The notes under the pieces are model-generated. The model made no database searches and was not told the DNA's origin. It saw nothing but the letters and a program-made list of their open reading frames with translations. Shown here one piece after another: positions 4,933 to 7,729 of a stretch of DNA of 7,729 nt (the stretch's first letter is position 1; the number at the start of each line of letters is the position of its first letter). Source of the stretch: an uncultured Centipeda sp. (GTDB lineage Bacteria; Bacillota; Negativicutes; Selenomonadales; Selenomonadaceae); contig CALALM010000380.1 in NCBI GenBank assembly GCA_937925565.1, forward strand, positions 1 to 7,729, given 5' to 3'. The position numbers were made by a program, and so were the translations under genes.

Positions 4933-7083
4933 TTGTTGGAACAATACGGCGAGCGTGATCTCTGTCAGGTGACGGGGCTGCTGAACATGATGCAGTTCAT
5001 GCGCCACGCTGCCGCGCATATGCGGGACGAGATGGCGGAGCCGCTGACGTTCATGTACTTCGACATCGAGAATTTCAAGAGTTTTAACCAGCGTTACGGT
5101 TTTCAACAGGGCAATCGTCTGCTGCGCTACGTGGCGGATCTCCTGCGCGAAATCTTTGAGGGAAACTTGGTTGCGCGCTTTAACGACGACCACTTTGCCG
5201 TGGCGACGCAGAGGAAGGATCCGAGCGACTGTATTCAGTTTGTCCACGAGCGCATCCGCGTCTACGATCTGGGGCTGCCGATGGAGGTCAAGGCGGGGAT
5301 CTATCATCCGCCGCCGGAGGTGACGGATGTGGCGCTCATCATGGATCGTGCCAAGATTGCGTGCAACAGTATCAAGAATACGTACGATCTGACGTGGGCG
5401 GAGTTCGATCCCGCGATGGAGGAGGAAATCAATTTCCGCAGCCACATCATCCGCTCGTTCCAGGAGGCGATGATCGAGGGCTACATTGAGGTCTACTATC
5501 AGCCGGAGATCCGCGTGATGACGCGCGAGATCTGTGGGTTCGAGGCGCTCGCGCGGTGGAAGGATCCGGTGCACGGGATGATCTCGCCGGGGGTGTTCGT
5601 GCCCGTGCTTGAGGACGCGCATCTCTCGCCGCAGCTGGATCTCTACATCATCGAGCGGGTCTGTCAGGATATTGTGCAGGTTCGCCGTGATATTCCGGAC
5701 TGGGAGCTGCTGCGCGTGTCGGTGAATCTCTCGCGCGCGGACTTTCGTCTGATGGATATGGTGCAGGCGGTCGAGGATGTCCGTCTGCGCTATGGCATCG
5801 CGCGCTCTTTCCTCAACATCGAGGTGACGGAAGGGGCGATGAATGAGGACGAGAAGTTCCTGCAGGGGGAGATTGCACGATTCCGCGCGGCGGGCTACGA
5901 GGTCTGGATGGACGACTTCGGCAGCGGCTACTCCTCGCTGAACAATCTCAAGGACTATGTCTTCGATGTGCTGAAGATCGACATGAACTTCCTGCGCTCG
6001 TTCGAGACGAATCCGAAGGCTGCGATCGTCATTCGCGCGATTGTCAATACGGCAAAGGAGCTTGGGATGCACACGCTCGCGGAGGGCGTGGAGACGGAGG
6101 AGCAGTTCGCGTTTCTGCGCGAGATCGGCTGTGAAAAGGTGCAGGGATATCTCTTCAGCCCGCCGGTGCCGTTTGACGAGGCGGTTGCTTACTGTTACGG
6201 GGAGACGGCACAGGTAAAGGTAGAGCCGTTCCACCTTGGCGGCTACTATGCGGAGATCGGCGCGATCAATGTGCTCTCAAGTGAGCCCATCGAGCGGCGC
6301 GGCTCCCCGGAGATCGGCGATGCGCTCTCGCTCGCGGTGCTTGAGAAGGAGGGCGAGGAGATCCGCTATCTCTACCGGAGCAGGATGTTCAGGATGTTCC
6401 TGCGCAGCATCGAACTAGATGAGGACAGTGCCCATACACCGCACTACGAGCGACGCAAGCGGCAGAATGAGCGCATGATTGCGCGTATGATGGTTGAGGC
6501 GGACCGCACGGGGCGTGAGGTCTATACGGACTTTATCACGCGCAATTCGTTCAACTCTGTCCGTCTGCGTCTTGTGACACGCGACGTGGATGATACGCGT
6601 GCGGTCTTCCTGATGGCGACGGTGAATATCTCGCGGTTCAGCCCGGAGGCGGGCTCGATGCAGGAGGCGCTGAATCAGATTGTGGCGCTCTACGACCGCG
6701 TGGATCTTTTCGATCTGGGGTCACGCAAGATCATGCAGCTCTACCGCGATGTCTATGAGGTGAACTATACGCAGGAGTATGGGCATTTTGAGGAGCTGGT
6801 CGCGTACTACGCGGAGGAGAAGATCATCCCCGCAGAGCGGAAGCTGTTCAAGAAGTTCTACAGCGAGAAGCACCTGCGCGCCGTCCTTGAGGATAAGGCG
6901 GGGTGCGAGAAGGTTGCGGTGCTGTTCTACAAGCAGATGCCGGACGGGGCGCGTGTGCTGCGGATGCACCATCTGATACCGTTCCGGCTCGACCGGCGCG
7001 ACTATGTGATCTCGTGCGTGCAGACGATCCATGAGCAGATCATCGGCGCGATGACCATCGCGCTCGCGGAGGAGGACGAGTAG
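4933..7083 (+). CDS. Cyclic-di-GMP phosphodiesterase: degenerate GGDEF, intact EAL, PAS-like C-terminal region
   Basis: A 716-residue protein with no signal peptide or membrane segment, so cytoplasmic. Residues ~10-170 are a GGDEF domain (FDIENFKSFNQRYG); its signature reads RFNDDHF (82-88) instead of R-GGDEF, with no RxxD inhibitory site, so cyclase activity is unlikely. Residues ~180-425 are an EAL domain. All residues known to be needed by the family are present: Glu204 in FEAL, Asn265, Glu297, Glu300, Asp327-Asp328 in DDFGSGYSS, Lys348 in LKID, Glu384 in AEGVET and Gln404 in QGY. Spacings from residue 265 onward match the known catalytic pattern, so hydrolysis of c-di-GMP to pGpG is expected. 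Residues ~435-716 match nothing I can name firmly. The last part (HFEELVAYYAEEKIIPAERKL) recalls PAS-like sensors in clostridial GGDEF/EAL proteins. The start is TTG at 4933 (or 4936), with GGGAGGGG at 4919-4926. It is probably co-transcribed with the secreted protein upstream. Confidence 0.93.
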   Translation: MLEQYGERDLCQVTGLLNMMQFMRHAAAHMRDEMAEPLTFMYFDIENFKSFNQRYGFQQGNRLLRYVADLLREIFEGNLVARFNDDHFAVATQRKDPSDCIQFVHERIRVYDLGLPMEVKAGIYHPPPEVTDVALIMDRAKIACNSIKNTYDLTWAEFDPAMEEEINFRSHIIRSFQEAMIEGYIEVYYQPEIRVMTREICGFEALARWKDPVHGMISPGVFVPVLEDAHLSPQLDLYIIERVCQDIVQVRRDIPDWELLRVSVNLSRADFRLMDMVQAVEDVRLRYGIARSFLNIEVTEGAMNEDEKFLQGEIARFRAAGYEVWMDDFGSGYSSLNNLKDYVFDVLKIDMNFLRSFETNPKAAIVIRAIVNTAKELGMHTLAEGVETEEQFAFLREIGCEKVQGYLFSPPVPFDEAVAYCYGETAQVKVEPFHLGGYYAEIGAINVLSSEPIERRGSPEIGDALSLAVLEKEGEEIRYLYRSRMFRMFLRSIELDEDSAHTPHYERRKRQNERMIARMMVEADRTGREVYTDFITRNSFNSVRLRLVTRDVDDTRAVFLMATVNISRFSPEAGSMQEALNQIVALYDRVDLFDLGSRKIMQLYRDVYEVNYTQEYGHFEELVAYYAEEKIIPAERKLFKKFYSEKHLRAVLEDKAGCEKVAVLFYKQMPDGARVLRMHHLIPFRLDRRDYVISCVQTIHEQIIGAMTIALAEEDE

Positions 7084-7124
7084 GGGCGCCTTGAACGGCA
7101 AGGAAAGCCCTGCGTGAGAATGAT

Positions 7125-7156
7125 AAAGGGGCGCCTTGCATGGGCGCCTCTTTTTT
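7125..7156 (+). terminator. Intrinsic terminator after the EAL-protein gene
   Basis: AAAGGGGCGCC (7125-7135) pairs with GGCGCCTCTTT (7143-7153) around the loop TTGCATG: an 11-bp stem with one G-U pair, running into a T-tract that ends at 7156. Upstream at 7083-7093 the string GGGGCGCCTTG is an exact copy of the left arm plus loop start (7128-7138). Between them a small hairpin CCTTG-AACGG-CAAGG (7089-7103) can form. The strong stem closes the transcript of the plus-strand genes. Confidence 0.93.
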
Positions 7157-7195
7157 GTTGCGTGCGATTTTATGTCCATCACGTCGATACGCTTT

Positions 7196-7224
7196 TTGCA
7201 TCGTATGTTTTCTTTTGCTATACT
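7196..7224 (+). promoter_or_regulatory. Sigma-A promoter of the sigma-factor gene
   Basis: TTGCAT (7196-7201) and TATACT (7219-7224) are separated by exactly 17 bp. They sit in an A/T-rich stretch between the terminator and the next start codon. The 5' leader would be about 33 bases, with a Shine-Dalgarno-like GAAGGCGG at 7248-7255. Confidence 0.82.
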
Positions 7225-7263
7225 TCCTATTGATAAAACATCTGTTTGAAGGCGGTATACAAA

Positions 7264-7729
7264 ATGAAGGAACGAAATGAGGAAATGCTGCCGCGCCCTG
7301 CGCGGTGGGAGCACGTGCCTCTCACAAAGGCGGAGGAGGATGCTGTGATCGCACGTGCGGTGCGCGGGGAGGCGGGCGCGATGGCGGAGATGCATGCGCG
7401 CTATCGCGGGCTGATCGTCAATGAGTCACGTGCCTCGTATCTCCGGAATGCGGCGCTCGCGGCGGATGCGGAGAGCATTGCCCTGCTCGCGTTCATCGAG
7501 GCGCTGCATGACTACGATCCGAAGCACGGCGCACCGTTTGCGGGCTTTGCGAAGGGACGCGTGCATCACGCGCTCTATACGGAGTTTCGCCGCGAGCGGC
7601 GGCTCTGGGAGCGGACGTGTCACCCCGAGCAGAATGCGGATGCGCGCGATGCGTGGGAGCGCTGCGGCGGCGCGGACGATGCGGCGGAGCGCGCCGATCT
7701 CCGCCTCCTCGTGCGCGGGCTGCTGCGCG
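7264..7729 (+). CDS. Sigma-70 family RNA polymerase sigma factor, N-terminal part (runs off the right edge)
   Basis: 155 codons are visible from the ATG at 7264, which follows GAAGGCGG by eight bases; the frame is open to the edge. After a short lead (MKERNEEMLPRPARWEHVPL) comes a region-2-like helical domain, residues ~20-118. It has IARAVRGEAGAMAEMHARYRGL, DAESIALLAFIEALHDYDP and HGAPFAGFAKGRVHHALY followed by TEFRRERRLWER. The pattern 'E-AL--YDP--G-PF-G-AKGRV--AL---FRRE' is typical of regions 2.1-2.4, which bind core polymerase and recognise the -10 element. Region 4 would lie beyond 7729. The length of region 2 and the linker that follows suggest an alternative, non-housekeeping factor; the subgroup cannot be told from the N-terminal half. 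It is separated from the upstream gene by a strong terminator and has its own promoter. Confidence 0.83.
   Translation, partial: MKERNEEMLPRPARWEHVPLTKAEEDAVIARAVRGEAGAMAEMHARYRGLIVNESRASYLRNAALAADAESIALLAFIEALHDYDPKHGAPFAGFAKGRVHHALYTEFRRERRLWERTCHPEQNADARDAWERCGGADDAAERADLRLLVRGLLR

Noticed and set aside
4804..6234. 476-codon minus-strand frame opposite the EAL gene
   Set aside because: Composition is Arg/Leu/His/Asp-rich, as expected from the complement of the EAL coding frame. The plus strand has unmistakable catalytic motifs.
7186..7206. Inverted repeat ATACG / CGTAT over the -35 of the sigma-factor promoter
   Set aside because: Arms are only five bases with a 10-base gap. Too weak to call an operator.

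Overview
The window looks like chromosomal DNA from a GC-rich, Firmicute-type bacterium that has an outer membrane, most likely a member of the Negativicutes (Selenomonas and relatives). This is inferred from three things seen together. Promoters are textbook sigma-A type (TTGACC-17-TATAAT, TTGCAT-17-TATACT) and Shine-Dalgarno sites are strong. TTG or GTG starts are plausible. A large repetitive exported protein of autotransporter-passenger style is also present. No database search was possible, so the taxon is a judgement.

Layout. Positions 1-3043 (minus strand) hold one very large gene for an exported, Asn/Gly-rich repeat protein of surface-adhesin type; its 3' end lies beyond the left edge. 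As written it is broken twice: a frameshift at the end of the signal peptide (about 2933-2946) and an in-frame TAG at 2208-2210. Elsewhere the frame is open; I checked every codon from 2207 down to position 3. A 245-bp divergent intergenic region (3044-3288) carries a spaced 10-bp direct repeat, a small palindrome and the rsmG promoter. The plus strand then carries rsmG (16S rRNA m7G527 methyltransferase), a 122-bp gap with a possible tiny leader ORF, a secreted Ala/Lys-rich protein of unknown function, and 37 bp later a c-di-GMP enzyme (degenerate GGDEF, intact EAL, long C-terminal extension). That run ends at a strong intrinsic terminator (7125-7156). A separate promoter (7196-7224) then drives a sigma-70-family factor that runs off the right edge.

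How the genes relate. rsmG is housekeeping. The secreted protein and the EAL protein are spaced like an operon, suggesting an envelope protein co-expressed with a c-di-GMP phosphodiesterase. The adhesin is divergently transcribed. A link between c-di-GMP turnover and the surface protein is attractive but only a proximity argument. The most notable observations are the doubly interrupted adhesin with its roughly 145-residue super-repeat, and the EAL protein with its unassigned C-terminal half. No mobile element, CRISPR array, tRNA or rRNA was seen.
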